Of a stretch of DNA of 64,000 nucleotides, positions 54,082 to 62,692 are shown piece after piece. Numbering within the stretch: position 1 is the first letter of the stretch; the number at the start of each line of letters is the position of its first letter. This stretch comes from Acidobacteriota bacterium. Its GTDB lineage: Bacteria; Acidobacteriota; Terriglobia; Terriglobales; Acidobacteriaceae. The stretch is from NCBI GenBank assembly GCA_021805025.1, contig JAJZGF010000008.1, forward strand, positions 1 to 64,000. Direction: 5' to 3'. The notes below the pieces were generated by a model, which was not told the DNA's origin, did no database searches, and worked only from the letters and a program-made list of their open reading frames with translations. A program made the position numbers and the translations under genes.

Positions 54082-55062
54082 TTACGGCTTCTCCCCCAAC
54101 AGGTCAAGAGCTGCATTGTGGATTCCCCGCGCGGTGAGTCCGAAGTGCTCAAGAAGAAATTCTGCGGAGCCTGTGGGAGCAAAGACTCCCGGCACGCCCA
54201 GGATGCGCATGGGCGCAGGATGATGGACGGCCAGAATCTCAGCCACGGCGCCGCCCAGCCCTCCGGCAGCAAGCGCTTCTTCTGCTGTGACGATGCCGCG
54301 CGTGGTGCTCGCCGCGTCGAGCACGGCGTCCACGTCCATTGGACTCATGCTGCTCATGTTCAGCACGCGGGCGTGAATTCCAATTTGATCCAGGGTATCT
54401 GCCGCGTCTAGCGCGCGCGAGACCATGACGCCGTTGGCCATGAGAGTTATGTCGTTGCCCGCGCGCAGAGTGCTGGCCTTGCCTAGCGTGAACTGAAAGC
54501 CCTGCTGATGCACGGCCCGCACCGGCATGCGGCTGATGCGCAGAAACATGGGGCCGATATGTTGGAGAGAATAGTGCATGGCTGCGGCGGTCTCAAGCGG
54601 ATCCGCGGGAACAACGACGGAGAGATTGGGAATGATGCGCGTCCAGGCGAGGTCTTCAATGGAGTGATGGGTGGGGCCGAGCTCTCCATAGGCCATGCCG
54701 GAGGACATGCCGCACAACCGCACATTCAATTTCGAGTAACCCAGATCCACTTTGATCTGTTCCATGGCGCGTGCGGTGAGAAAGCAGGAAGCAGCGCAGA
54801 CGTAGGGAACCATACCACTGGCGGCAAGCCCCGCGCCGACGCCCACCAGATTCTGCTCGGCGATGCCCACGTTGACAAAGCGCTCGGGAAACTTCTGGCT
54901 GAAAGACTTGAGCTTGGTGGAGGAGACGGAGTCGCTGACCAGGGCGCACACGCGCGGGTCCGCTGCAGCCATGGATTCAAGCGCCTGAGAGTAGGCATCG
55001 CGGCAATCGTAGAGTGTTGCGGTTGCAGGACTGGTTGCTGGAACTGTCAATGGTGTACTCAC
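54082..55062 (-). CDS. Transketolase, C-terminal subunit (split enzyme)
   Basis: 326 residues covering the pyrimidine-binding (PYR) and C-terminal domains of transketolase. FVNVGIAEQNLVGVGAG contains the glutamate that activates thiamine diphosphate. GMSSGMAYGELGPTHHSIEDLAWTRIIPN (in part) and ISRMPVRAVH follow, and a C-terminal transketolase_C domain begins near 200. It pairs with the N-terminal subunit whose gene overlaps its start by 4 bases. Split transketolases with this gene context include the apulose-4-phosphate transketolase subunits AptA/AptB. Confidence 0.92.
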   Translation of the reverse strand: MSTPLTVPATSPATATLYDCRDAYSQALESMAAADPRVCALVSDSVSSTKLKSFSQKFPERFVNVGIAEQNLVGVGAGLAASGMVPYVCAASCFLTARAMEQIKVDLGYSKLNVRLCGMSSGMAYGELGPTHHSIEDLAWTRIIPNLSVVVPADPLETAAAMHYSLQHIGPMFLRISRMPVRAVHQQGFQFTLGKASTLRAGNDITLMANGVMVSRALDAADTLDQIGIHARVLNMSSMSPMDVDAVLDAASTTRGIVTAEEALAAGGLGGAVAEILAVHHPAPMRILGVPGVFAPTGSAEFLLEHFGLTARGIHNAALDLLGEKP

Positions 55063-55928
55063 TGCGAGACCTCCACGCCGAGTTCAAGGGCGGCCAGAGC
55101 GAGATGCTCCTGGGTGGGCACACCGTGATGCCACGCGGGCTTGTTCTCAGCAAAGGAAACACCTTTGCCCTTGATTGTGTTTGCGATGATGCATGATGGC
55201 TTTCCCTTTTCAAGAGGGAGGCTTGCGAAAGTGCGCAGCATCGTGGCGTGATCATGACCGTCCACTTCAGTAACCGCGAAGCCGAAGGCAGCCCATTTGG
55301 GAGCCAGAGGGTCCATGCGGATGATCTTCTCCGTGAAGTCTCCCTGCTGGATACGATTGCGATCGACGATCACGATGAGGTTATCGAGTCCATATTGCTG
55401 CGCGGTCAGGGCCGCCTCCCAGTTGGAGCCTTCCTGCAATTCGCCATCGCCCGTCAGGACAAAGGTACGCCAGGCTTCTCCGCGCATGCGTGCGGCAAGA
55501 GCGCAGCCGACACCAATCGGCAACCCGTGACCAAGCGGACCGGTGTTGGCTTCTACTCCGGGCAGTTTATTGCGGTCGGGATGGCCGTTGAGCATTGAGA
55601 GCGGGTCCATGAAGGTTCCGAGCATGGCTGGCGGAAAGAAGCCTTTGAACGCAAGGGTGGAATAGAAAGCGCCGGAGCAATGGCCCTTGCTCATGATGAA
55701 GCGATCACGCTGGGGCCATGCGGGCTGAGCCGGATTCACGTTCAGGATTCCGCCAAGATACAGCGTCGCAAGAATATCGGCAGAGGAGAGATCTCCGCCC
55801 GTGTGGCCCAGGCCTGAGTGGTTTGTCATGGTCATCGCGCTGAACCGGATCTGATTGGCAGACTGGCGGAGATTCGGCACCAGTCCTGATCCGGCAATCC
55901 CGGATTCGCGGGGTGTAGAGTCGATCAT
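55059..55928 (-). CDS. Transketolase, N-terminal thiamine-diphosphate-binding subunit
   Basis: About 289 residues, the pyrophosphate-binding (PP) domain. GLGHTGGDLSSADILATLY, MSKGHCSGAFYSTLA, PLGHGLPIGVGCALAARM, then the metal-binding GDGELQEGSNWEA and IVIVDRNRIQQGD are family blocks. The ATG at 55928 has AGGAG 5 bases upstream and is preferred to an ATG at 55943, leaving the ATGCA operator repeats just upstream. It is the first gene of the sugar operon. Confidence 0.92.
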   Translation of the reverse strand: MIDSTPRESGIAGSGLVPNLRQSANQIRFSAMTMTNHSGLGHTGGDLSSADILATLYLGGILNVNPAQPAWPQRDRFIMSKGHCSGAFYSTLAFKGFFPPAMLGTFMDPLSMLNGHPDRNKLPGVEANTGPLGHGLPIGVGCALAARMRGEAWRTFVLTGDGELQEGSNWEAALTAQQYGLDNLIVIVDRNRIQQGDFTEKIIRMDPLAPKWAAFGFAVTEVDGHDHATMLRTFASLPLEKGKPSCIIANTIKGKGVSFAENKPAWHHGVPTQEHLALAALELGVEVSQ

Positions 55929-55941
55929 CGTCGCTCCTGAC

Positions 55942-55980
55942 ATGCATCACGAAAGTATGCATATTTATGCAAACATGCAT
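55942..55980. promoter_or_regulatory. Operator array of ATGCA repeats between divergent sugar genes
   Basis: ATGCAT occurs at 55942-55947, 55957-55962 and 55975-55980, with ATGCAA at 55967-55972. Two of them form the 14-bp palindrome TGCATA-TT-TATGCA at 55958-55971. Such clustering within 39 bases, directly before the first gene of the operon, suggests binding of a multimeric regulator, most simply the SorC-family protein of this operon. It may also control the divergent DUF1593 gene. Confidence 0.6.
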
Positions 55981-56087
55981 GATGTTGTAATCTCACTATC
56001 GATGATCCCTTTGCGGCTGTCAACTACTATTGCGTACGCAGAGCCAGGGCGAGGCAGGGAATCAACGAATGCGTGTGGAGGAGATCG

Positions 56088-57632
56088 ATGCGGATGGATG
56101 AACTCATGCAGAGCGGTTTGCGGGCGTGGATCATGCTGGTGGTCGGATTGTGTTTTGGCGCAGCGGCGGCAGCTCAGGCCGCGCTTCCCCCGGCGGCTGA
56201 CAGTTTTACCGGGCACCCGCGAGTGGCGATCATCAGCGACATCGGGAACGAGCCCGACGATCAGATGTCGTTTGTGCGCCTGCTGCTCTACTCGAACGAA
56301 CTCGACCTTGAGGCCATGATTGCCTCGACATCGACCTGGCAGAGGACCGCCACACATCCCGAGACGATGCACGCCATTGTTCAGGCCTATGGCCAGGTGC
56401 GGCCCAACCTGCAGTTGCATGCCAAGGGCTGGCCCACCGCCGAAGAACTGGATCAGCGCATCTTTGCGGGCCAGCCTGCTTACGGCATGGCCGCTACCGG
56501 AGAGGGTAAAGCGTCTGCCGGCTCGCAGGCGTTGATGAAGGCGATGGAACGCGACGATCCGCGCCCGCTGTGGATCTGCCTCTGGGGCGGCGTCAACACG
56601 CTGGCGCAGGCGCTGATCGATTTGCGCGCCGGGCATTCGCCGGCGGAGATGGAGCGGCTGGTATCTCATTTGCGAGTCTCTTCGATCTCGGATCAGGATG
56701 ACGCCGGGCCATGGATTCGCCGCGAGTTTCCCGCGCTGTTTTATGTGGTCAAGCCCAGTCCGCCGAACGGAGAGGAGTACTATTACGCGACCTGGACGGG
56801 TATCAGCGGTGATCTCTTCTACCGCAACGGCGCGGGAGCCGATACAAGCCTGGTGACCAATGAGTGGCTTGAGACGCATATTCGCGCCAAGGGCCCGATG
56901 GGCAAGTGGTATCCGAAGTTTCTCTTCATCATGGAAGGCGATACTCCGTCGTATCTTGGCCTGATCGACAATGGTTTGAATGCTTATCGGAGGCCGGACT
57001 GGGGTGGCTGGGGCGGGCGCTATGTCTATCGACAGCCCTACGGCGAACCCCATGCTATCTGGACGCAGGGCGGCGACGAATTTACGCGTGCAACCTCACA
57101 GGATCGCGTGGTCGGCATTGACGGCGTGAAGCATGTTTCAGATCAGGCGACGATCTGGCGCTGGCGCGAGGCTTACCAGAATGACTTTGCCGCGCGCATG
57201 GACTGGACGATCAAGGACTTTGCGCACGCCAACCACAATCCCGAACTGGTGGTGAATGGACAAGGGGGGACTGCTCCCGTCGAGTTCACCGTTGCGGCAA
57301 AGCAGACGGTGACGCTGGACGCGACAGGGAGCAAGGACCCCGATGGGCAGGCGCTGCACTACAAGTGGTGGGTTTACGAAGAGGCGGGCCTTGCGGGTAG
57401 TCACGGCGCCGATGTGGCCATTACGGCCGCCAATAGTCCCAAGGCCCAGGTGACAATCCACTCCCCGTGTCGCGACGCGTGGATTCCCGGCTTGATTCCT
57501 TGCAGAGGGGAGGGGGTTGCACACATCATTCTGGAAGTGACCGATGAGGGAGCACCGCGGCTCACGTCGTATCGGCGCATCGTGCTGCACGTGCAGGCAC
57601 CGCCGGCGGCTACGGCTGCAACTGGAAAGTAG
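56088..57632 (+). CDS. Secreted DUF1593 protein with nucleoside-hydrolase-like N-domain
   Basis: About 514 residues. A signal peptide (IMLVVGLCFGAAAAAQA) is followed by a nucleoside-hydrolase-like domain (about 35-320): VAIISDIGNEPDDQMSFVRLLLYS parallels the metal-binding Asp motif of that fold, LWICLWGGVNTLAQAL and SISDQDDAGPWI are further conserved blocks. The C-terminal part (about 375-505) is a PKD/Ig-like sandwich (VTLDATGSKDPDGQALHYKWW). This matches DUF1593/Sde182-type proteins from polysaccharide degraders, whose activity is not established to my knowledge. GGAGG lies 6 bases before the ATG at 56088. Divergent from the sugar operon with a shared control region. Confidence 0.85.
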   Translation: MRMDELMQSGLRAWIMLVVGLCFGAAAAAQAALPPAADSFTGHPRVAIISDIGNEPDDQMSFVRLLLYSNELDLEAMIASTSTWQRTATHPETMHAIVQAYGQVRPNLQLHAKGWPTAEELDQRIFAGQPAYGMAATGEGKASAGSQALMKAMERDDPRPLWICLWGGVNTLAQALIDLRAGHSPAEMERLVSHLRVSSISDQDDAGPWIRREFPALFYVVKPSPPNGEEYYYATWTGISGDLFYRNGAGADTSLVTNEWLETHIRAKGPMGKWYPKFLFIMEGDTPSYLGLIDNGLNAYRRPDWGGWGGRYVYRQPYGEPHAIWTQGGDEFTRATSQDRVVGIDGVKHVSDQATIWRWREAYQNDFAARMDWTIKDFAHANHNPELVVNGQGGTAPVEFTVAAKQTVTLDATGSKDPDGQALHYKWWVYEEAGLAGSHGADVAITAANSPKAQVTIHSPCRDAWIPGLIPCRGEGVAHIILEVTDEGAPRLTSYRRIVLHVQAPPAATAATGK

Positions 57633-57748
57633 GCGCAGGCGGCGTCACTGTCGCTTGGGCGGGGGCAACCTGGTGCGAGGCGTGGAGCGGCCGTTTCCCA
57701 TCTTCCGCGTAGTTGTTTTGCACCCCGCGCGCTACACTGAACTCAACC

Positions 57749-58324
57749 ATGGTCTTTGTTCTCGACAACTACGATTCATTCACCTACAACCTTGTTCAGT
57801 ATCTGGGCGAACTGGGTGCGAAGGTCGTCGTCTATCGCAACGATGAGCTGACGGTGGAAGAGGTGGAAGCCCTGAAGCCGGAGCGGATTCTGCTCTCGCC
57901 CGGCCCCTGCACGCCCGGCGAGGCAGGCATCCTGGTTCCGCTGATCCGGCGCATGGCGGGCAAGGCGCCGATTCTTGGCGTTTGTCTGGGCCATCAGGCC
58001 ATTGGCGAGGCCTTTGGCGGGCAGGTTGTCCGCGCGCACCATCTGATGCACGGCAAGACGAGTCCTGTGACGCACGATGGCAAAGGCATCTTTACCACTC
58101 TGCCCAACCCGCTGACCTGCACCCGCTATCACTCGCTGATTGTGGCGGAGGAGAGCTTGCCGAAAGAGCTGATCGTGACTGCGCGCACCCCGGAGTCCGA
58201 TGGCGGCACGGTGATCATGGGCCTGCGTCATCGCAGCCTGCCGATTGAGGGCGTGCAGTTTCACCCCGAGAGCGTCCTTACCGAAGGCGGCCACCAGATG
58301 ATCCGCAACTTCCTGGACATGTAG
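57749..58324 (+). CDS. trpG: Anthranilate/aminodeoxychorismate synthase glutaminase subunit
   Basis: 191 residues. Class I glutamine amidotransferase that supplies ammonia to TrpE (and possibly PabB). Opening [19 protein letters not shown] is diagnostic; the nucleophile cysteine is in [15 protein letters not shown], and the catalytic His-Glu in [22 protein letters not shown] box lies only 10 bases upstream of the ATG without a Shine-Dalgarno sequence, so the leader may be very short. Unusually, trpE lies downstream on the opposite strand. Confidence 0.94.
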   Translation: MVFVLDNYDSFTYNLVQYLGELGAKVVVYRNDELTVEEVEALKPERILLSPGPCTPGEAGILVPLIRRMAGKAPILGVCLGHQAIGEAFGGQVVRAHHLMHGKTSPVTHDGKGIFTTLPNPLTCTRYHSLIVAEESLPKELIVTARTPESDGGTVIMGLRHRSLPIEGVQFHPESVLTEGGHQMIRNFLDM

Positions 58325-58329
58325 CCACG

Positions 58330-59304
58330 ATGCCAGCCCTGCCGCAAGCGATACAGCGTCTTCCAGTCCAGCTGCTCTGTGCCGGGCTTCTTGCCGCGGC
58401 CCTGCCGCAACTGTTTGCGCAGAGTGCGGCCGCTCCCACATCGTCGGCAGCGGCTGCAAGCGTGGCCGGCCCGATTGCGATCGTGCCCATTGACGGCACG
58501 AGTTCAGGAAGCGGCGCCAGCGTCACCGGCGCGCTGGAAGTGACCTCAGGCAAGGCGATCATTGCGGCGAGCGGCACCGTCACTTCAGGCACTTCCACCA
58601 CCGATGTGATGCTGCCGCATCGCGGGACGCTGCGCGTCTGCGCTTCAACTGCCGTAAAGCTGGCCGCGGACTCGAGCGCGCCCGTTGGGGAGATCCCCGG
58701 CCTGATGATAGCTCTGGATCACGGCGCGGTGGAGGCCAGCTTTGCCACAGGACGCAGCGCCGACGTGCTGCTGACGCCCGACTTCCGCATCCTAATCAGC
58801 GGACCCGGCGCGGCAGACGTGAAGGTGCGTCTTGGCGAGCATGGCGACACGTGCATTGATAATCCCGGCGCGGACGCGCCCTATGTGCTGGTGACCAGCG
58901 TTTTTGATGGAAGCAATTACCGCGTGCAGCCCGGCCAGCGGGTCATGTTCCAGCATGGGAGCGTCCATGAGGTGGTGGACGAGGAAAAAGAGCCATGCGG
59001 CTGCCCGCCAGAGCCGCATCCCGGCACGAATGAGTTTCCGCTGGCGCAGAGCGCGGGTCTTGCGCCAACACCGCAGCCCAAGCCCAGCCCGGCGAAGCGC
59101 GAGGGTCAGCCTGCGGGGCCGTCTCCGCCCCTGGTCTTCAACGCGGCGGGCAGCGCGGCGCAGACCGCGACCGTCAGGGAGCCGGCGACGGCGAACAAGG
59201 CCGCGGCCGCAACACCGGCAGCGCCGCGGCCCGCACATAAAAACAAGGCTGGATTCTTCGGCCACGTAGGCCACTTTTTCCGCCGCATCTTTGGCGCGGA
59301 GTGA
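58330..59304 (+). CDS. Secreted FecR-like beta-rich protein
   Basis: 324 residues. Signal peptide (LLCAGLLAAALPQLFAQ), an Ala/Ser-rich stretch, then a beta-rich core (about 75-220) with LPHRGTLRVCASTAVKL, MIALDHGAVEASFATGRSADVLLTPDFRI (in part) and YRVQPGQRVMF, resembling FecR-type folds. A Pro/Ala/Lys-rich tail (PKPSPAKREG, PAPRPAHKNK-like) ends in GFFGHVGHFFRRIFG, an amphipathic aromatic helix. It begins 5 bases after trpG and is probably co-transcribed. Function unknown. Confidence 0.65.
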   Translation: MPALPQAIQRLPVQLLCAGLLAAALPQLFAQSAAAPTSSAAAASVAGPIAIVPIDGTSSGSGASVTGALEVTSGKAIIAASGTVTSGTSTTDVMLPHRGTLRVCASTAVKLAADSSAPVGEIPGLMIALDHGAVEASFATGRSADVLLTPDFRILISGPGAADVKVRLGEHGDTCIDNPGADAPYVLVTSVFDGSNYRVQPGQRVMFQHGSVHEVVDEEKEPCGCPPEPHPGTNEFPLAQSAGLAPTPQPKPSPAKREGQPAGPSPPLVFNAAGSAAQTATVREPATANKAAAATPAAPRPAHKNKAGFFGHVGHFFRRIFGAE

Positions 59305-59309
59305 GTGCC

Positions 59310-60860
59310 TTACATCTCCCGCGCGCGTTCGATGGCGCGAATCACTGCACGCGCCTTATTGATGGACTCCTCATACTCCAGCTCCGGAACTGAGTCAGCT
59401 ACGATGCCGGCGCCCGCCTGGACATAGCCTTTGCCGTTCTGCGTGAGCAGGGAACGGATGGCGATGCAGGAGTCCAGGTTGCCGGAGAAGTCCGCGTAGA
59501 GGACTGTGCCGCCGTAGGCGCCGCGCCGCGCCGGTTCGAGTTCCTCGATAATTTCCATGGCCCGCACCTTGGGCGCGCCGCTGAGAGTGCCGGCGGGGAA
59601 GCAGGCGCGCAGAGCGTCCACGGCGGTCAGCTCGGGCTTAAGCTGCCCTTCAATCGTGCTGACAATGTGCATCACATGGCTGTAACGCTCGACGAACATC
59701 AGGCGATCCACCTTGACGCTGCCGAATTTGCTGACGCGGCCCACATCGTTGCGGCCCAGGTCCACCAGCATCACGTGTTCGGCGCGTTCTTTCTCGTCGT
59801 GCATCATCTCGTATTCCAGCGCCAGGTCCTCTGCTTCAGTCACGCCGCGGGGGCGGGTTCCGGCGATGGGACGGTACTCGACCTTGCCGTCATGTACGCG
59901 CACCAGCAACTCCGGCGACGAGCCCGCCAACTCCACAGTCGCCGACTTTTTTGATCTTTTGGAGGAGATCTGCGGAGGTGCTTTCTTACCCAGTGGACCT
60001 TCCGGAGTGAAGCGGAGGAAGTACATATAGGGGCTGGGATTGACGGCGCGCAGGGCGCGGTAGACCTGAAATGTGTCTGTGCCCGGCTCCATGTCGAAAC
60101 GCTGTGAGAGGACGGTCTGAAAGACGTCGCCCGCGACGATGTATTCCTTGGTGCGATTCACAGCCGCCAGAAAATCCTGCTTGCGGGTGCGATGCGTGAC
60201 CTTCAGCTTTGGCGTGCCCTTGACCGCGGGCAGGCTGGGGAGCGGTTGCGCAAGGCGCTTTCCAAGGCGGGCCAGCCGCTTGACCGCATCGGCGTAGGCC
60301 TTGTCGGGCGGGTACCGGCTTACGTCGGCGGTGGCAATGAGCCAGATCTGCTTGCGCACGTGGTCAAAGGCCAGCACTTCATCGAAGAAGAGCAGGCAGG
60401 CGTCCGGCACGCCCAGTTCATCGTCGGCCAACTCGGGCAGGCGTTCGATCTGGCGGACGGCATCGTAGGCGAAGAAGCCGACTGCGCCGGCGGTGAAGGG
60501 CGGCAACCCGGAAAGGCGCGCGGGCTTATGCCCGCCCAGGGCCTGATGCAGGATGTGGAAGACGTCGCCCTCAATGTGCGTGGTTCGCTTGCCCTCGGTG
60601 ATGGCGATCCGTTGGCCGCGGGCTACGATGCGTTTGTAGGGATTGAGTCCAATAAAGGTGTAGCGGCCTACTTGCTCGCCATTTTCGACCGACTCCAGGA
60701 GAAAGCACTCCTGCTCTGGCCAGGCGGCGCGGAGGAAGGCGGAGACAGGCGTCTCCAGGTCGGCCGAAAGGGTGCGGTAGACCGGCACGAGTGTGTGTTC
60801 CTTGGCGAGCGCAAGGAAGTCTTTGCGGCTGGGCTGAATGAGGGATTGCGAGGTCTTCAC
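59310..60860 (-). CDS. trpE: Anthranilate synthase component I
   Basis: 516 residues. Converts chorismate to anthranilate with ammonia from TrpG. The tryptophan-feedback site motif is in CFLLESVENGEQVGRYTF, and catalytic blocks are ELAGSSPELLVRV, YRPIAGTRPRG, DLGRNDVGRV and CFPAGTLSGAPKVRAMEII. Just before the GSSPE block there is a Lys/Ser-rich insertion of about 20 residues (GPLGKKAPPQISSKRSKKSA) absent from standard TrpE, in an otherwise conserved strand. Convergent with the FecR-like gene, 5 bases apart. Confidence 0.95.
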   Translation of the reverse strand: MKTSQSLIQPSRKDFLALAKEHTLVPVYRTLSADLETPVSAFLRAAWPEQECFLLESVENGEQVGRYTFIGLNPYKRIVARGQRIAITEGKRTTHIEGDVFHILHQALGGHKPARLSGLPPFTAGAVGFFAYDAVRQIERLPELADDELGVPDACLLFFDEVLAFDHVRKQIWLIATADVSRYPPDKAYADAVKRLARLGKRLAQPLPSLPAVKGTPKLKVTHRTRKQDFLAAVNRTKEYIVAGDVFQTVLSQRFDMEPGTDTFQVYRALRAVNPSPYMYFLRFTPEGPLGKKAPPQISSKRSKKSATVELAGSSPELLVRVHDGKVEYRPIAGTRPRGVTEAEDLALEYEMMHDEKERAEHVMLVDLGRNDVGRVSKFGSVKVDRLMFVERYSHVMHIVSTIEGQLKPELTAVDALRACFPAGTLSGAPKVRAMEIIEELEPARRGAYGGTVLYADFSGNLDSCIAIRSLLTQNGKGYVQAGAGIVADSVPELEYEESINKARAVIRAIERAREM

Positions 60861-60909
60861 AAGGTTCAGTGTAACGGTTCCGGTGCGCAGGCTGGTCGTT
60901 GCCTTGCGT

Positions 60910-62103
60910 TCAAATCAGGCGCGCGGCGCCTGCTCCCTGCAGCCATTTGACCAACCCGGCAAGGGGCAAAGCAGGACTAAAGAGGAATCCCTGCGCGCCA
61001 TCACACCCCATGCGCTGCAGCAGCGTGACCTGCTCCTTTGTGGTCACCCCTTCGGCCATGACCTCCATGCCCAGTTCGTGACCCATTTCGATGGTCTTTT
61101 CGACCATAACGCGGTCGGTGTGGCTGGCATGCATGTTCTGGACGAGGCTCATGTCGAGTTTCAATTCCGTCGCCGGGACATTTTGTAACTGTTGCATCAT
61201 GGCGTAGCCTGCGCCGAAGTCATCGATGGAAAGCTGGATGGATTTCATGCGCAGCCGGGTGAGCACATCAAGGGTGCGGGCCAACTCGCGGATGAGGCCG
61301 GTTTCGGTAATTTCAATCACGATACTTTCGGCAGGAAACCTATGCTGATCGAGCAGAGCCATGAACATGTCAGGGAACTTCAGGTCACGCAGGGTGTGGA
61401 TGGATGCATTGAGGGATATTCGTGTCTGTGCGCCGAGTTTGTCCCGGAACTGGTGGACGTCTGCGAGCGCCATCTCCGCGGTGCTCCAGCAGAGGGCGTC
61501 GATGAAGCCCATGGATTCAGCACGCGCGATGAAGTGTTCAGGCAGAATGACGCCGCGTCGAGGATTGAACCAGCGGGACAGAACCTCGACCCCAATGACC
61601 ATTCCGGTCTTCAAGCTGATTTGCGGCTGATAGTAGTTGACGAACTCGGCCTGTGCGAATGCGCGCGCCAGTTCCGCATCCGGGAAATCAAGCTTTGGCT
61701 TTTCGTGCGCGACCAGGAGACTTTCGTCGGGAGCGATGTCGCCGAGCGCAGTGCGCAACTCTTCCACGCCGAAGGGCTTTTGCAGGTAGCCGACGACGAC
61801 GAGGCCGAGGGTGCGGGCGAGCTTCTTGGCGGTTTCGATGACGCGCTTGTCCATGCCGCTCATGAGCACGATGCGCGCCCTGCACTTCTGCTCCCCGAGC
61901 AGGCGCAAAACTTCAATGCCGTCCATGCCCGGCATGATGAGATCGAGAATAATGACTGCCGTATCGGCCGTAACGAGCTTGTGACAGTTGGCGGCGTCTT
62001 TGGTCACAATGCACTGAAAGCCTATGCTCCGCGCCATGGTGGAGACAAGCGAACCCACAACCCCATCATCGTCGACGACCAATATATTGTTGGCGGCCGC
62101 CAT
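60910..62103 (-). CDS. Response-regulator EAL-domain c-di-GMP phosphodiesterase
   Basis: About 397 residues. REC domain (about 5-120) with DDDG acidic pocket, phosphoacceptor in LDLIMPGMDG and lysine in QKPFGVEEL. EAL domain (about 145-385): the signature is EVL rather than EAL (GVEVLSRW), but the other metal/catalytic residues are in place: N in SLNASIH, E in IEITETG, DD in IDDFGAGY, K in ELKLDMS, E in MAEGVTTKEQ and Q in GAQGFLFSP. This is the RocR architecture, so it is probably an active phosphodiesterase switched by a sensor kinase not encoded here. GGAG precedes the ATG at 62103. Confidence 0.92.
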   Translation of the reverse strand: MAAANNILVVDDDGVVGSLVSTMARSIGFQCIVTKDAANCHKLVTADTAVIILDLIMPGMDGIEVLRLLGEQKCRARIVLMSGMDKRVIETAKKLARTLGLVVVGYLQKPFGVEELRTALGDIAPDESLLVAHEKPKLDFPDAELARAFAQAEFVNYYQPQISLKTGMVIGVEVLSRWFNPRRGVILPEHFIARAESMGFIDALCWSTAEMALADVHQFRDKLGAQTRISLNASIHTLRDLKFPDMFMALLDQHRFPAESIVIEITETGLIRELARTLDVLTRLRMKSIQLSIDDFGAGYAMMQQLQNVPATELKLDMSLVQNMHASHTDRVMVEKTIEMGHELGMEVMAEGVTTKEQVTLLQRMGCDGAQGFLFSPALPLAGLVKWLQGAGAARLI

Positions 62104-62692
62104 GTGATCTCCATATCTCGCGGGCACAGTTGCCCTTCAGAGTCCCACCATTTTGCGGGCGGGATTCGCGGCGAAAACTGCTCAACCCGCACCTGCTGAG
62201 CAATCAGGCACAACCGGTGGGTTCTGCCTACTTCGCAGCCATGAGGGTCGCTCACTCTGCTGCTGCTGCAACCGGCCAGGGTGAAGAAGTTAAGCCTGTG
62301 CAGAGTGTAACTTACCGCGCAGAGTTCGGGACGGATTTGCAGGGTCGTCCCGGCGATGGCATTAACTAAGTCGATGCGTACGGGGCCTTATTGGCCTCCC
62401 GGATGCCTCGGCTGGCTGCAGGACGACGTTGCAGGACAGGGATATTCTTAGGGTTCAGCAGCTGCAGTCGAGGTGATTCACGCGCTTGACGATGCTGGTC
62501 TGGCAGCCTAGACTCACAAGGGTTTGAGCAGAGCGCAAGGTCTGCCCTGACTGAAAGAATGAGCCCAGGGAGCTGTGAAGGTCGCGTCACGTGCCTGCCA
62601 TCCGGGAATGTGGAACGCGCATCTAATCGGGCAATGATTCCCTGAGGCGAACGGCGGCTTTTTTTTGAAGGCGCCAGGAATTGGAGAGTGAT
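62104..62692. other. Long intergenic region upstream of glutamate dehydrogenase
   Basis: About 590 bases between divergent genes. A run of eight T (62659-62666) lies 27 bases before the gdhA start, after a GC-rich stretch. No convincing gene, tRNA or riboswitch is visible; a short plus-strand frame ending at 62369 has no family features. Confidence 0.5.

Noticed and set aside
46615-55928. Sulfoquinovose transketolase pathway
   Set aside because: That route also uses a split transketolase and isomerase but, as I recall it, needs no FGGY kinase and usually comes with a sulfoquinovosidase and sulfonate exporter, none seen here.
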